64,000 nt of DNA from Suillus spraguei (Eukaryota > Basidiomycota > Agaricomycetes > Boletales > Suillaceae): assembly GCA_016800925.1 (NCBI GenBank), contig JABCPU010000020.1:62001-126000 (forward strand). The letters are read 5' to 3'. Positions 23,173 through 34,849 of the stretch are shown one piece after another; the first letter of the stretch is position 1; each line of letters opens with the position of its first letter. The translations under genes were made by a program, and so were the position numbers. The notes under the pieces were generated by a model, which saw only the letters and a list, made by a program, of their open reading frames with translations, had not been told where the DNA came from and ran no database searches.

Positions 23173-24120
23173 TGTATTTGAATGTATGTCAATACATACA
23201 TTTTGTAGACAGAACCAGGGCACTGTTAGCACTTAGCTTGATGGTAATTGTGGCATTCAGCCTGAGTGAATAAACATACTGGTTCCATCATATTCACCTC
23301 CTCGGGTGTGTTTGTCAGTGCACGAAGGATGTGCAGTCCAACATGAGCGCGCATGCCTGTAACTTTACCAGCACACAGACAGCAAGTCATTATGCACTCC
23401 CCATCAGAGGCTATCAAAAGGTTTGTTCCCTCAGAACAAGGAATAGCCGGAGTGCCTGAAGATTGTCAGTTGCGTGCCCACCAGTAAAAAAAGACATACC
23501 ATCGGCAAGTCAATATGGGAATGTCTTGATGTCAGAGGGAGTCACAGACATGAGGGACTTGGGAGAACACTGGTTTCAAGGCTCTTCTCCAGAGGAGTCC
23601 GCAGGCAGCCTCGAGAGCACCTTGAGAAACTTGCCATGTACTCTGCCCCCCTTTAATCTCCATGAATTTGTCGCTGTTGATGTTGTCATGAAGCCTGATG
23701 AAGGTCAGTTCAGGGTTGACAGGTTCCACAAGTGAACCAGGGATGCTGATGATGACCACGTGCACTGTGGAATCTGATGTGCCTTGAATCGCCAAATAAC
23801 TCTTGATGTACCCTCCATTCCATAGAAATTGCAGCGAGGTTGGCGATGAATCTGAGGAATGATTGGCCGCAATGATGGTAAGCAGTTGTCCGTTATTTTT
23901 GCAGTTGTTTGTGCAGCTTTCATGATTGCGATGTTGATAGATGAATGGGAGATATTGTTGACCACAAGACAAGTTGAACAAAGAATGCTGATAGAAACTG
24001 TACAGCCAGAATGAATGAGGGTTAGGAAGATGTTGCCAACCAGAAATAAGTTGCTGTCAGTAATTCATCCTGTTGACATGTCAATCCACTTGTTGACCTT
24101 GGTGTACCCTGCATGCACGC
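23173..24120 (-). pseudogene. P1 gene block f: C-terminal region with C2H2-like finger
   Basis: The minus strand continues from block e as HAGYTKVNKWIDMSTG, then SNLFLVGNIFLTLIHSG, INIAIMKA..TTAKI, LQFLWNGGYIKSY, IPGSLVEPVNPELTFIRL and GGQSTWQVSQGALEAACGLLWRRA. Last comes TCCLCAGKVTGMRAHVGLHI, a C-x2-C...H-x3-H finger-like motif, followed by a P/ECHNYH tail. Small frameshifts separate some runs. The end is cut by X1. Confidence 0.65.
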
Positions 24121-25054
24121 TGTGACGAACAAACTCACGCTGAGCTTGAAACGGCACATTTTCATATAGGTGTCACACGGCAATCATTATCCTTACCCTT
24201 TGGCTTCACCGTCCTACTTTACCATGCGTTTACCCCTATCAAACGGTATCGTTCTGCACTCTGGAAGCCTCGTTGCAGCTTAACGGCTGTACTGTGGCAA
24301 CTTTCCCGCAAAGCGGTGATCTTTGGCAATCTCCGCGAACCCATTAGGCATCCACAAGCAAGATTCACCGTCCGTCCTATGTCCATCCAGTCTTGCCGGT
24401 ACGTGATGTTTTGTAAACTGTAGTGCAGTCTTATTACATGTCTGCTGCGTGTTAATCCTATCCCTTCCGTTTCCGTAGCTATTCCTTTCATATAAAATTC
24501 CTAGGTACCCGTACTCTTTCCTTACTTTTCCCTCTATGGTACACACGGTACTTAGGAATTGTCACCACTACTGTCTCTAACGGAATAAAGTCTTTCGCCA
24601 AAGTTACTGTCTCTTAAGAATTGTTTTACTGCTGCACACACCACCGCTCTCTACCGCTTTTCCCGCACTTCACTGCTTGTGCTACGCTTTCCCGCGCTTC
24701 ATTCTATGCTTCACCGCTTGTTTTACCGCCAGTTTCCCACGCCTTACTGCAGTTTTACCGCACGCACTACCGCAGTTTTACCACTTTCACTACTGCTTGT
24801 CTACCGCTTTCCCGTGCTTACCGCTAGTATTACCGCTAGTTTCCCACAGACTGGAGGTCACCGCTAGCATCTCGCTACCTCCGACGGCAGTCTTGCACCA
24901 CAGGTTGGGCATTATTAGACTATACTAACTTAGTATTCCCTTTAGGGTCGAACATTCTTGCCTCGCAAGAGTAGCAGACTAGGTAGAGTGCAAGACTTGC
25001 ATACTAGCTTAGGCTGTGATTTATCTACAGCCCAGGCTAGATTGTATCTTTACA
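24121..25054 (-). mobile_element. Element Z, copy Z4 (934 bp)
   Basis: TGT...ACA termini in minus orientation with the 4-bp duplication ACGC (24117-24120 and 25055-25058). Excision joins P1 as NQLECV|HAGYTK, in frame. Confidence 0.85.
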
Positions 25055-26229
25055 ACGCACTCCAGCTGGTTGCAGGATTTAGATACAAAATCTTTGTTGA
25101 TGACAAGGCGGCAGATGGTTTGTTTGTGGATCCAGCGGTTTTTGAACAACAAGTAGTCTTTGGGATGTACTCCTGGGCCTCCTGGAAGAGGGGGGGCAGA
25201 CAGATCAGGGTGAACTTGATGCAATTGAGTGGAGGGTACATCTGCATCAGCTTGTGTGACCAATGCTTCCTCAAACATCAGCTCATAAGTCTTGTCATTG
25301 ACATCAGTGTGCACGATATCAGGATACAGAAGAGGGAGGGACAATGCAATAGGTACAGGAGGGACACTGGCATCCTCTGGGTCTTCATCAGAGATTCCTA
25401 AGTATTTGTTCATACCAAATGGACGTAGCATATCGACAGCGGGATCAGAGAAGAGAGTTGGAAATGAAAAGTTGATCGGATCAATCTGTGATGCTGTAAG
25501 GATCATTAAGGACATGTCCCAACCCGTTTGCCATGCCAAAGGCAGATCACATCACCCAGATATAATATCTCCCTTCCACATAACATGATTGATGTGGTTG
25601 ACGGTGTCATGTTATGTGCCCAGCTTGAGACAACAGTGACCTGGATCAAGCTCAGGATGACACTTGAAGACACTGTCAATATCTTTAGCAGCCCCCAAAT
25701 GATCAAGAACCTGTGAATAAGAACAGCCAGAATTGTGGCCTCCAATCATTCGAGTGTGACCAAAATGAAGCTCCAGGCGATCATTGCCAGAGTCTCCAAG
25801 GAAGAACTTCTCTCCCAGATCAAGGACCTGCTGTTTCTGAATACAGAATATAACATTCTTCACCATGGTGTGAGTGTTTTAGTAGAGTTGATATGGCATG
25901 AATGCATGGCGGTGAGAGTGGAAGATTGCGAATGAGAGGTGGGCATAATGACTAAGGTACTGAACTTGTTCAGTTAGCAGAGAGAGATGTCAATAAATGG
26001 AAGTAGGATCGACTCAATGATGTCACTGAGAAGCTTGATGGACATCAAGTCTGCATGTAAGTCGATATTGGTAGAGAATGAATTGTCGATGCTTGCTTTC
26101 TGGGACTTTGAGAGTGAGACAATGGCTTGCATGAGTTTGATGGCACGTGGCATGTCTTGAGGATCATCAGGGTGGAGAAGTTTGATAATGCTAGCTTCAT
26201 CATGAGCAGGTAACCATATAAGGTACCGC
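25055..26229 (-). pseudogene. P1 gene block e: transposase-like GGHN region
   Basis: After block d the minus strand reads YLIWLPAHDEASIIKLLHPDDPQDMPRA, LHADLMSIKLLSDIIESILLPFID, then VKNVIFCIQKQQVLDLGEKFFLGD. The signature DRLELHFGHTRMIGGHNSGCSYSQVLDHLGAAKDID lies at about 25780-25690. NFSFPTLFSDPAVDMLRPFGMNKYLG, an acidic linker, and the YLLFKNRWIHKQTICRLVINKDF block follow. The LE..FG.xR..GGHN pattern recalls the C-terminal catalytic block of P-element/THAP9 transposases. Stops and frameshifts occur between runs. Confidence 0.65.
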
Positions 26230-27170
26230 TGTAAAGATACAATCTAGCCTGGGCTGTAGATAGACCATGGCCTAAACTAGTATGCAAGTCTTGCACTCTA
26301 CCTAGTCTGCTTCACTTGTGAAGGCAAGAACGTTCAACCCTAAAGAAAATGCTAAGTTAATATAGTTTGATAATGCCCAACCTGTGGTGCGAGAATGCTG
26401 TTGGAGGTAGCAAGATGCTAGCGGTGACCTCCAGTCCATGGGAAACTAGCAGTAAAACTAGCGGTAAACATGGGAATGCGGTAGGCAAGTGGTAGTGTAA
26501 GCAGTAAAACTGCAGTAGTACAAGCAGTAAAACTGCAGTAAAGCGTGGGAAATTCGGTGGTAAAACAAGCAGTGAAGCTGTGGTAAGCATGGGAAAGCGG
26601 TAGCGCAAGTGGTGAAGCACAGGAAAAGCAGTAAAGAGCGGTGGTGCATGCAGCGGTAAAGCAATTCTTAGAGACAGTAACTTTGGTAAAGGACTTTATT
26701 TCATAGTGACAGTAATGGTGACTATTCCTAAGTACTGTGTGTACTATAGGAGGGAAGTAAGGAATGAGTACAGGTACCCAGAAATTTTATACTAAGGAAT
26801 AGCTACGGAAATGGAAGGGATAGGATAAACACGCAGCAGACATGTAATAAGACTGCACTTCAGTTTACAAAACATAATGTACCGGCGAGACTGGATGGAC
26901 ATTGGATGGATGGTAAATCTTGCTTGAGGATGCCTAATGGGTTCACAGAGACTGCCAAAGATCACTGCTTCACAGGAAAGTTGCCGCAGTACAGCTGCTA
27001 AGCTGCAACAAGGCTTCCAGAGTGCGGAACGATACCATTAGATAGGGGTAAACACATGGTAAAGTGGTACAACATAGGATGGTGAAGCCGAAGGGTAAGG
27101 ATAATGATTGCTGGTTGACACCTGTATGAAAATGTGCCATTTTAAGCTCAATGTGAGTTTTCTTGTCACA
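26230..27170 (+). mobile_element. Element Z, copy Z3 (941 bp)
   Basis: TGTAAAGATAC...TTGTCACA with the 4-bp duplication CCGC (26226-26229 and 27171-27174). Excision joins P1 as NVMMLSR|YLIWLPAHDEA, in frame. No ORF of its own. Confidence 0.85.
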
Positions 27171-27697
27171 CCGCGAGAGCATCATCACATTAATGATACG
27201 ACCATTGTTGAGTGTGATACCCGCAGGGGAGCGAATAAGCGTGCATATACCTAAGTCAATTGAGAATGCATACTCAATGAAAACAAAACAAAACTCACAT
27301 TCAAAAATGTGCTTGAAGTCAAAGTCCAGCGTCACCTCATTGTCACCAGTTAAGGTGTTCAGCCCAGGCATATCTGACAATGTAGCATATAGCAGAGAAT
27401 CTGAGGAGAGGGGTTTCTTGATGAAGAGCCTGTGTCCTGTGGTGCAGCATGTTGCATCACCATCCATAGCAAATGACCACACTGGTCTGACAAGTGTATC
27501 AGTGCATGTCACACTCCAGCGCTTGATAGCACGAGTGAGAATTGCCTCCATGTCAGCAGCATTTTCAGTCTTGCAGGTTGGAGCTGCTAACACGGGGTAC
27601 AGTTCATCTTCCCCAAAACATGCAACACCAATTACTGTGACTTCCTTGCTGAGGTGTACTTCCTGATTGTGAATCTTCTGAGCGATGTGAACAGCAG
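27171..27697 (-). pseudogene. P1 gene block d: second conserved Asp region
   Basis: The minus strand reads AVHIAQKIHNQEVHLSKEVTVIGVACFGEDELYPVLAAPTCKTENAADM, then RPVWSFAMDGDAT (Asp codon near 27464), LPGLNTL-like text, GDNEVTLDFDFKHIF (about 27350-27300), a clean intron (GTGAGT...CTTAG) and CTLIRSPAGITLNNGRIIN. The D...D..H/K pattern in this order resembles the RNase-H fold of P-element-type transposases. The frame is open through the block. Confidence 0.7.
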
Positions 27698-28213
27698 TGT
27701 GACGAACATATTGGCGCTGGCCTTAAAGCCCTATCCTTTAGCACACATCTCATGTCTATAGGAAACTCCTCTCATCCAAAGGCCGTCTTACTCCCTTAGT
27801 GCATACCGGCGGCATCTCATGCTTACCACACACCATACCGATTGCCGCACCACATTCCACGTACTGATGTCCTTCCATGTCCTTGCCACATCCACATAGC
27901 TCCATTTGGTGCATAGTTTGTACATGACCATTTATCACTGATCCAACAGCAAGTCTTATTACATGTCGCCTCGTGCCACAGCTGCCTCACTGTCTTCTTA
28001 GAATACGAAAAACAGAAAAGTTCACTGAATTTCAATATTCTCCATGGTCAATGGTTCAGACAAATACAAATACCAATGGTTGATAACATGGTCATTCATG
28101 GGGAAAAGGGCAAACAACTCTTTCTTGTCTTTGTTTGATCAAAGGACAGGGAGATAAAATCAGTAACTGGCGCGATGCAGTGCTTGTGATTTTATAAGAC
28201 AATGTACAGACTT

Positions 28214-28214
28214 G

Positions 28215-28246
<32 letters not shown>

Positions 28247-28247
28247 T
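28214..28247. repeat. (TGA)n microsatellite
   Basis: Eleven or so uninterrupted tga trinucleotides inside X2; absent from X1. Confidence 0.9.
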
Positions 28248-28879
28248 ATGTTGATATGCGGTGATGCTACTCCTAACTCTCACTAATTAATGGAGTCAAC
28301 TAAGCCATCTAGCACTGATTAGACTATCCAATATGTATGTCACTTCAAAACCAACTCTCTGCTGCTCAGGCACTTCACAATGAGTATGATGCAGGTCAGA
28401 ACAGAGTACACCCTCTTGATGTAGTCTTAAGTGGCCAAGCTATTGATATTGTTGAATGACTGCTAGTCTTATTGTCCTCCAATTAACTAATGGAATATAT
28501 GAATGCAATATTCTCCCCACAGAAATGTGTTCTGTGTTGTAAAGAGAACTAGATGTCGTTGACACTAGATGACTAGTAACCTTGCACTAGCTAGTGTGAG
28601 AATTTGTGATGATTTGGTGGCTTGCTGATGTGTCTGTAAGTCATGAGAAATAATGTCCAAAGACTGGAGTGAAATAACTTAATGTTTCACTCAGTATGCT
28701 TGCTTAATGCTTAGATTCACACTTATTATATTGGGTAATATATAATTTATTAGAGGGGCTCCTTGGCCTACCCTCCTCTGAGTGTGAGAAACTATTGCCT
28801 GACTAGTGTACTGGTCACTGGTGTGATGGTTGTTGACAAGATTGCTCTTTTTCAGAGAGGGAAAGTGGGCTCCTTATAT

Positions 28880-28949
28880 ATTATTCTAAAGGTGGCTGTA
28901 CATACTACCATACAAGGAAAAATGACTCATAATGACTCAGTATGACTCA
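28880..28949 (-). promoter_or_regulatory. bZIP site array plus TATA in X2
   Basis: TGACTCA at 28923, 28933 and 28943, spaced 10 bp. On the minus strand a TATA-like 'aatatataagg' follows about 45 bp downstream. Two more sites lie at 29013 and 29023 beyond a minisatellite. Confidence 0.55.
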
Positions 28950-28961
28950 CCAAGAATGGCT

Positions 28962-29012
28962 GTGCTTAGCTGTGCTAGGCTATGCTTGGCTATGCTAGGC
29001 TGTGCTTGGCCA
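28962..29012. repeat. Short minisatellite (ggctatgct / ggctgtgct units)
   Basis: Five to six 10-11 bp units of 'ggct[ag]tgct[ta]' sit between the two groups of TGACTCA sites in X2. The unit array is not in X1. Confidence 0.7.
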
Positions 29013-29804
29013 TGACTCATTATGACTCACTATGAAGGCTGTGCTACTGATTACTAATGTAAACTACTGTATCTATGGAATCTTCCAAAATGTCATAGAA
29101 TTCTCTCCTTAGGCTGGTCACATGACTGATCACATGATTGATTACATAACTCTGTCTTTCATCAGCACTGTTCAAATGTCAATTTCTTCAATATCACAAT
29201 GTTTTGATGTTTTCACAAAACAACATTCCATAAGTAGGTTAAAGTTTGAAAAAGGAAAAAATAAGGCATGGGAAGTATGGTGTATAATGGGAAAGCTATG
29301 TTGGATAAGTATTATTTTTCAACAGATAAGTGCATAGAAATGATTGTAGGCTCGGAAAATACTTGAATAAATTCTTGTAAGGTTCAGAAAGGTATAGAAA
29401 ATTATAGGGAAAATTATGGGGTGTCATATGGAATGTGGTAGACTAAAATGCAGTCATGATCATGTACAAAACAGGTTTTGTGTGTGTCATTGTGCTACAT
29501 TTACATAGTGGCGGTTACTGTACTTGAGTGCTACTGATCTCACCTAAAGCATTCCGAGTACATACGATTTAGGATATAAGCACTGTGTACCCCGCATGAT
29601 ACAGTACCTAATTTGTACCTCATTTTCACTGTACTATAGATCAGGATTATTGTCTAGCTCTGGATCTACCCAGTAGTGGACTTAGTCTTTAAAGTTCTTT
29701 ACCACTCATTAATCGATTTTGCTTTTTCACTGTTACTGCTGGCATACCGCTAGATCCTTGACCCCTATTTCGACTGAACTTTGCACTTACTGCTACTTTA
29801 CCGC

Positions 29805-30744
29805 TGTAGCGAGAAAAGTCATGCTGACCGTCAAAACCCCGTTTTCGACAAGCGTCTCATTAGCGTCTGTGGCGGCAACCGAAGAATTTCTTATAGTGAG
29901 GAAATAGCCTTTTTGCTCCACTAAGGCAGAACCGTTCTTCTCCCATGAACCCTTACCGGATCCTCACGCTGATGCCCTCATGTCCTGTCCTATTCTGTCT
30001 AGAATCCATTGGTGCATAGTTATCTTACTTCCACCATTACTAAACCTATGGCAGGATTTACCTTACATCCCAAGGGGCCGCTGCACGCTGTGCGCCTGTT
30101 TATTAAGTACCCTGTTTATTTTCTTTCTCACTACCGGACTCGCATAGCTATCTCGTACGCACTCGCATATGTTAAAAAGGACTCAACATACATACCATTA
30201 CTTTTACTTCCTGTTACATCCCTTCACTAGGACTTAGTATCTGAAACGCTCGCTAGTCGCAATCTATTTGCCTTTGAACTTTTCTCTGTTCAAACTTCAC
30301 TCATTGATTTAGCTGCTGGTGACTTTACTGCTCGAAGTACCACGCGACTTTTGACTTCATTACTTGTAACCAGACCATGGCCAGTGATCTCACTGGGTCA
30401 TTACCTCTATCACCAATGTTCCCACTTGTATGGAGTTGCTGCTACCGCTACCGCACCGCCGGTAGTAATAACATTTTCATCTCGCTCAAGTAACTTTGTT
30501 CTTGCTCTCACTAGCTAACCATTGCAGCTATCCTTACCGTGCGAGTACCGCCGATATACCGCTACCGCCACTAACATCGGAAGTTGAAATTCTCGTTGCC
30601 TTATTAGTACTTCATTGTTTCCTTCGCACTAACTTAGAAGGAATTGCTTCTATTGCAGTCCTCTTGGGTCGAACATCTCACTCGCACCTTCAGTAGGATT
30701 ATCGCTGCACTTATACTTAGGCCAGCGCTAGTTTCTTTGTTTCA
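29805..30744 (+). mobile_element. Element W, copy W2 (940 bp) nested in Z2
   Basis: TGTAGCGAGAAAAG...CTTTGTTTCA. Matches the inverted copy inside the copia element at 37419-38380. The flanking tetramers CCGC and CTGC agree at 3 of 4 positions. LTR-like ends and no transposase. Confidence 0.7.
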
Positions 30745-31107
30745 CTGCTGAAAGTACCGCAGTTTTCTTTACTGTTTCTTTGCACCGCTCGCACCTTACT
30801 GCTACCGCTGACTTTATTGCTTGACATCGCTTGACACAATGTTTCCAAGCATTGTTTCAACCATGGTAGTACCACTACATACAATGTCAATTCCAATGGC
30901 ATCTTTGCTAGCTGCAGCAGCTTACCACTGACTATGACACTACTTTCACACATTGGTTTGACTCGAACTTAGCTATACTAACAGGCATCCCCCTTTAGGG
31001 TCGAATGCTCTTGTTCAACAAGTGAAGCAGACTAGACGGAGCACAAGACTCACATACTAACTTAGGAGGTAGTTTATCTACAGCCCAGGTTAGGTTGTAT
31101 CTTTACA

Positions 31108-31483
31108 GTGGAGTCGTATGTGCACAAGACCAGATTAACAAGGTTGGAGCGTTTCCAACAAAGACCACCAATCATGTTGTACTTGCCGAAATGAATTGCC
31201 ATTTCTTCAAGGGCCATCTCATCAATCATAAAGCTGACTCCACATAGAGATGTTGTACCATCCCAAGTATTGAGAATAATATTGCATATGTTTTCATCAA
31301 ATTGCTCAGGCCAAATGGGTCCGATGGTGGGCGTTATGGTAGTGAATGTGGACCGAGCTCAAAGAGTACAAATGGAGGGCACACTGATCTGGTGATTGAG
31401 CGCATAAAGAAGTTGGCATCCTCCCAGATGATATACTAGAGTAGCGATGTTGATATCACTAGAACCATATCCTTGAGGGTAAT
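31108..31483 (-). pseudogene. P1 gene block c: first conserved Asp region
   Basis: Minus strand: GYGSSDINIATLVYHLGGCQLLYALNHQISVPSICTL, one TGA, ARSTFTTITPTIGPIWPEQF, then GVSFMIDEMALEEMAIHFGKYNMIGGLCWKRS. The FMIDEMAL...Y..IGG text is in the place where P-element/THAP9-type transposases carry their first catalytic Asp. The TGA replaces what is probably an Arg CGA codon. Confidence 0.65.
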
Positions 31484-31954
31484 TGTCATGAATTCCAAAT
31501 ACAAACCATTATTCTTTCCTCAATTTCCCTAAAGCATCTCACCCAGCACTAAGACAAACCTTAACCCTACCGAAATCCCTATATCCACTTCTATAACCAA
31601 ACTCCCTGATGAAGATGAAGAGATCTTCTATGATGCTATCGGATAAGATAAGATAAGATAGTATCATGTGATCTTAGAACCTTCTAGAATATGATGTCAT
31701 TACTATGTCACAATTATCACATCATATGATTCTTCTATTTTATGATTGGCTAGTAGTTTCAAACTCAGTTTATATCTCAGTCTCAATATGTGTATATAGC
31801 TAGCTAGTTTCGCTGTAGTAGTTCTTTAGTTCAAACCTCTTGTATCTACATAGTAGCAATCCAAGACATCCTTGCTCCTCTCTCTTCTCTTGTGATAACC
31901 TTAGTTTGAGTCCTAGTCTCTGCCCTTGCGTTAATTCATTTGTGGGTTGTGACA
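31484..31954 (-). mobile_element. Solo LTR, separate family (471 bp)
   Basis: Ends TGTCATGAATTCC and GGGTTGTGACA (TGTCA/TGACA termini). Flanking pentamers GTAAT (31479-31483) and GCAAT (31955-31959) match at 4 of 5. It contains a short (GATAA)n run near 31640-31662. Excision restores EGIY|YPQGYGSSD in P1. Confidence 0.75.
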
Positions 31955-32942
31955 GCAATATATGCCCTCAATGGCATCTTCTAGCCTGTTGACAACCTCA
32001 TGGACACTGGCACCATTGTCCAATGCGATCTTGATAATTTGCTGGAGGCAGGGGACATCATTTTCAGATATCGCCATCAAGAGGCGGCCATAGCCATTGA
32101 GCTGTGTGAGGGATGTCATGTATTTGCGGGAATCATTGCAGGCCTAGTATTTGTAGTCAGTAGGAATGAATATAAGCGAAAAAATGAAAATGACCTTACC
32201 TGCAGTTTTAATTCCTTAACCTGTGCAGCATACATCTTGGCGATGTCCTGCATGTGTGCAAGGCCTAGGTACTTGTAGTTTGTGTGTCAGGCAATTTTGA
32301 CCAGCCGAGAGATATGCTTATGTACAATTGCACACTCACCGCAGGGGGATCCATCAAACATGTTAGGGTCGCAATGCTTGGATTGAGCACAAGGTTCAGA
32401 CAGGTGTGTGATATTGACAGTGAATGGTAGAGCATTCGGCCTGTCGTGATAGCTCTCCCAAGGGAACATGACAAGGAAAGGGTGCACATTGTCTGGCCAA
32501 TTGATGGGAATACCTGCACAAGCGCGCTCATTGAGAGGAGACATAATACTCGGATACCTGATATAAGTGACATAATGGTATTGATTGATTAACAAATGAT
32601 ATGGAATGTACCTTTGATCTGATGTAATACTGTTGGACCAAGTAATTGGCCCATCAAACATGTTCCCAGCTGAAAGCTGCTTCTGTTTTTTTCATTACCA
32701 TCTGCACACACTTCTTGCTGCCATGGTGATTGCTCAAGGACTTGAATTGGCCTTCAGACCATAGTGGAATGGTAGAAGGGATGCTCATTTGCGACTATTC
32801 ATTGCAATCAGGACATCACAGTCTCCATCTCTGTTGCTGGCTTATACTAACTTCCAGGTGCTGAGCTTTGAATAATTGAAATAGAGAGTCGGGAGTATTT
32901 AATTTGAGAAGTTCAGGTACATCAACTTCTGAACACATGATC
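31955..32942 (-). pseudogene. P1 gene block b: zinc-knuckle-like and helical region
   Basis: Starts where the copia element ends: MCSEVDVPELLKLNTPDSLFQLF, then TGA and TAG codons around a CPDCNE...SNHHGSKKC finger-like stretch. Next come MFDGPITWSNSITSDQR, RACAGIPINWPDNVHPFLVMF, LPFTVNITHL, C...KHCDP..FDGSPCGECA (Cys-rich), HTNYKYLGLAHMQDIAKMYA and MAISENDVPCLQQIIKIAL. Introns with GT-AG borders are visible (for example GTAAGGTC...ACTAG near 32200). Several nonsense codons show decay. Confidence 0.65.
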
Positions 32943-33516
32943 TGATAAGATTATAACTGGAGTATAGGGGGAAAGAATCCAGAGGGCTTCCTGATGAGTT
33001 TCCGATAAAGTTTCCAAAAGGAATCTGAAGGATTTCTGGAGGAAGTTTCTGAGATGTTTTCCAGAGGTATTCCGGAAATAGGGGTTCCAGAAGAGCGGAC
33101 TATGTTAGGAACTGGAAAGGATTGGAAATCCGGTTTATAGGAGTAGAGTAACTTCGGTACAGAATAGATTTCTTATTTTGACCCTTTAACTTGTAGTTTA
33201 CAAGTTGTTCTTATACTAAATATGTATGGAGTATCTCCGTCATCATCTCCAATGATATGACGGGGTCTGGAGTAAGTAGCTGTACACTATGCTATCATTA
33301 TTATGGATGAGTGTAGTCTACTCCGCTACTTGACAGGTAGTCCGGTGATTTAAGAGGAGTAACCTAATCTGGATGACAGGTCACATGACCAGAAATACTT
33401 CTGGATATCATTTCCGGATATCTCTATCTTCTTCTGGATATGGAGCTATTGGACGTGGATTCTAACACTCCCTCTCAAGCAGTATCTAGTCTGAGACCGG
33501 CTCACAACTTCTGAAG

Positions 33517-34849
33517 TCACGGCCTTTGGAGTGCTTTGGTGAATATGTCCGCAATGTTTTCGTCCATTGGACAATACTGGATGTCGAGAATTCCGTGCTT
33601 TACTAAGTAAGAGATAAAGTGAAAATGGATGTCGATGTGTTTGGTATGGGCATGGAATTTGGAGTTAGACGCAAGTGAAATAGCTCCTTGGTTGTTGCAG
33701 TAGACAATGATGAGTTTAGTGATGGGTTCATATAACTCTCCAATGAGTGACTGTAGATAGAGGATTTCCCGAGCAACTCCAGTCAATGCAATGTATTCCA
33801 TCTCTGCAGTGGAAAGGGCTATAATAGATTGTTTCCGTGCGCTCCATGCTATTGGAGCTCCATGCAACATTACTGTATATCCGGACATGGAATGCTGGTG
33901 TGGTTGTGAAGCCCAATCTGCATCAACATAAGCTTCTAAACCTGCGTCAGATCCTCCGAGTGTCAGTTTGAAGTCAGAAGTACCCTTAAGATAACAGATT
34001 ACATCTTTTACTGCTTCCCAGTGGGTCCAGCTGGGTTTCTGCATGAACTGAGACAATATGGAGACAGGGAATGCAATATCCGGACATGTGCTGGTAGCAG
34101 CATACATGAGGGATCCTATTCCACACTGGTATGATACTTCCTGCATTTCTTCTGATTCATCAGAAGTGGATGGGGATTGATCTGTGGAAAGCATAACTCT
34201 GGAAATCATGGGGATATGGGCAGACTTTGCATCCTGGAGTCAGAAATGTTCCAGAATGGTTTGGACATATACCTTCTGCGCAAGTGCAATAGTTCAATTG
34301 GGGCGGTCTCATTCTACCTTAAGTCCTAATAACCAGGTGAGTTCCCCTAAGTTGGAGATTTCAAATCTTTTCTGGAGTTCTGCTTTGAAGCAGTCTATGT
34401 GCTTCTGATACTTGGATGTGACAGCCATGTCATCTATGGATACTGTGATGACTGTGTGTTCCTCCGATTTCCAGCAGAAGTAAACTGCTTGGTCTACTTG
34501 TGAGTGCGTAAATCCGGCATCAAGAAAGAACTTCTCTAGCTCCTCGGACCATTCAGATCCGGCCTGTTTGAGACCGTAAAGGCTCCATAATAGGAGGAAA
34601 AGTTTTCCTTCTTCTTCCAGAGATAGATATCTGGGTGGAGGTCACATATAGATGGTGTCCTTTAATTCTGCATTAAGGTAGGCACTTTTGATGTTGATCT
34701 GATGGATTACCCAATCTCTATGTGCAGCAATAGAAAGTACTATGTGGATGGTGGTCATATTTGTGGTTGGAGCAAAAGTCTCGGAATAGTCAATTCCATG
34801 CTTCTGACATTGTCCGTTAGCCACTAGACACACTCGGAGTTTGAGCTTT
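33517..34849 (-). pseudogene. Copia pol: reverse transcriptase (part) and RNase H
   Basis: RT start: GIDYSETFAPTTNMTTIH and HQINIKSAYLNAEL (near 34833-34642). After a degraded stretch, 34209-33517 is an open RNase H region with GSLMYAATSTCPDIAF, YVDADWASQP, STAEMEYIAL and NQGAISLASN, then HIDIHFHFI. The RT catalytic YVDD area is damaged. The gypsy solo LTR separates this from the integrase. Confidence 0.85.

Larger units (their letters stand above)
27986..29490 (-). mobile_element. Element X, copy X2 (~1.5 kb)
   Basis: Inverted counterpart of X1, inserted into Z2. The right end '..gtgtgtgtcattgtg' and left end 'cactgtcttc' are inferred by comparison with Z1, which lacks it. No coding sequence seen. 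Confidence 0.6.
27698..31107 (-). mobile_element. Element Z, copy Z2, carrying nested W and X insertions (3.4 kb)
   Basis: The outer ends match the Z family (TGTAAAGATAC at 31107 leftward; TGTGACGAAC at 27698). Removing W (29805-30744) and X2 (~27986-29490) leaves about 1 kb, the usual Z length. Flanks suggest an imperfect 4-bp duplication (ACTG). Deleting the whole block restores TYDST|AVHIAQ in P1. Confidence 0.75.

Noticed and set aside
24621..24928. Overlapping plus frames rich in YRFP/LPL
   Set aside because: They lie wholly within element Z4 and arise from its 'accgctttacc' units.
28092..28283. Poly-serine frame
   Set aside because: Produced by the (TGA)n microsatellite.
29122..29337. 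71-codon plus frame
   Set aside because: Inside element X2; not present in X1, so not conserved.
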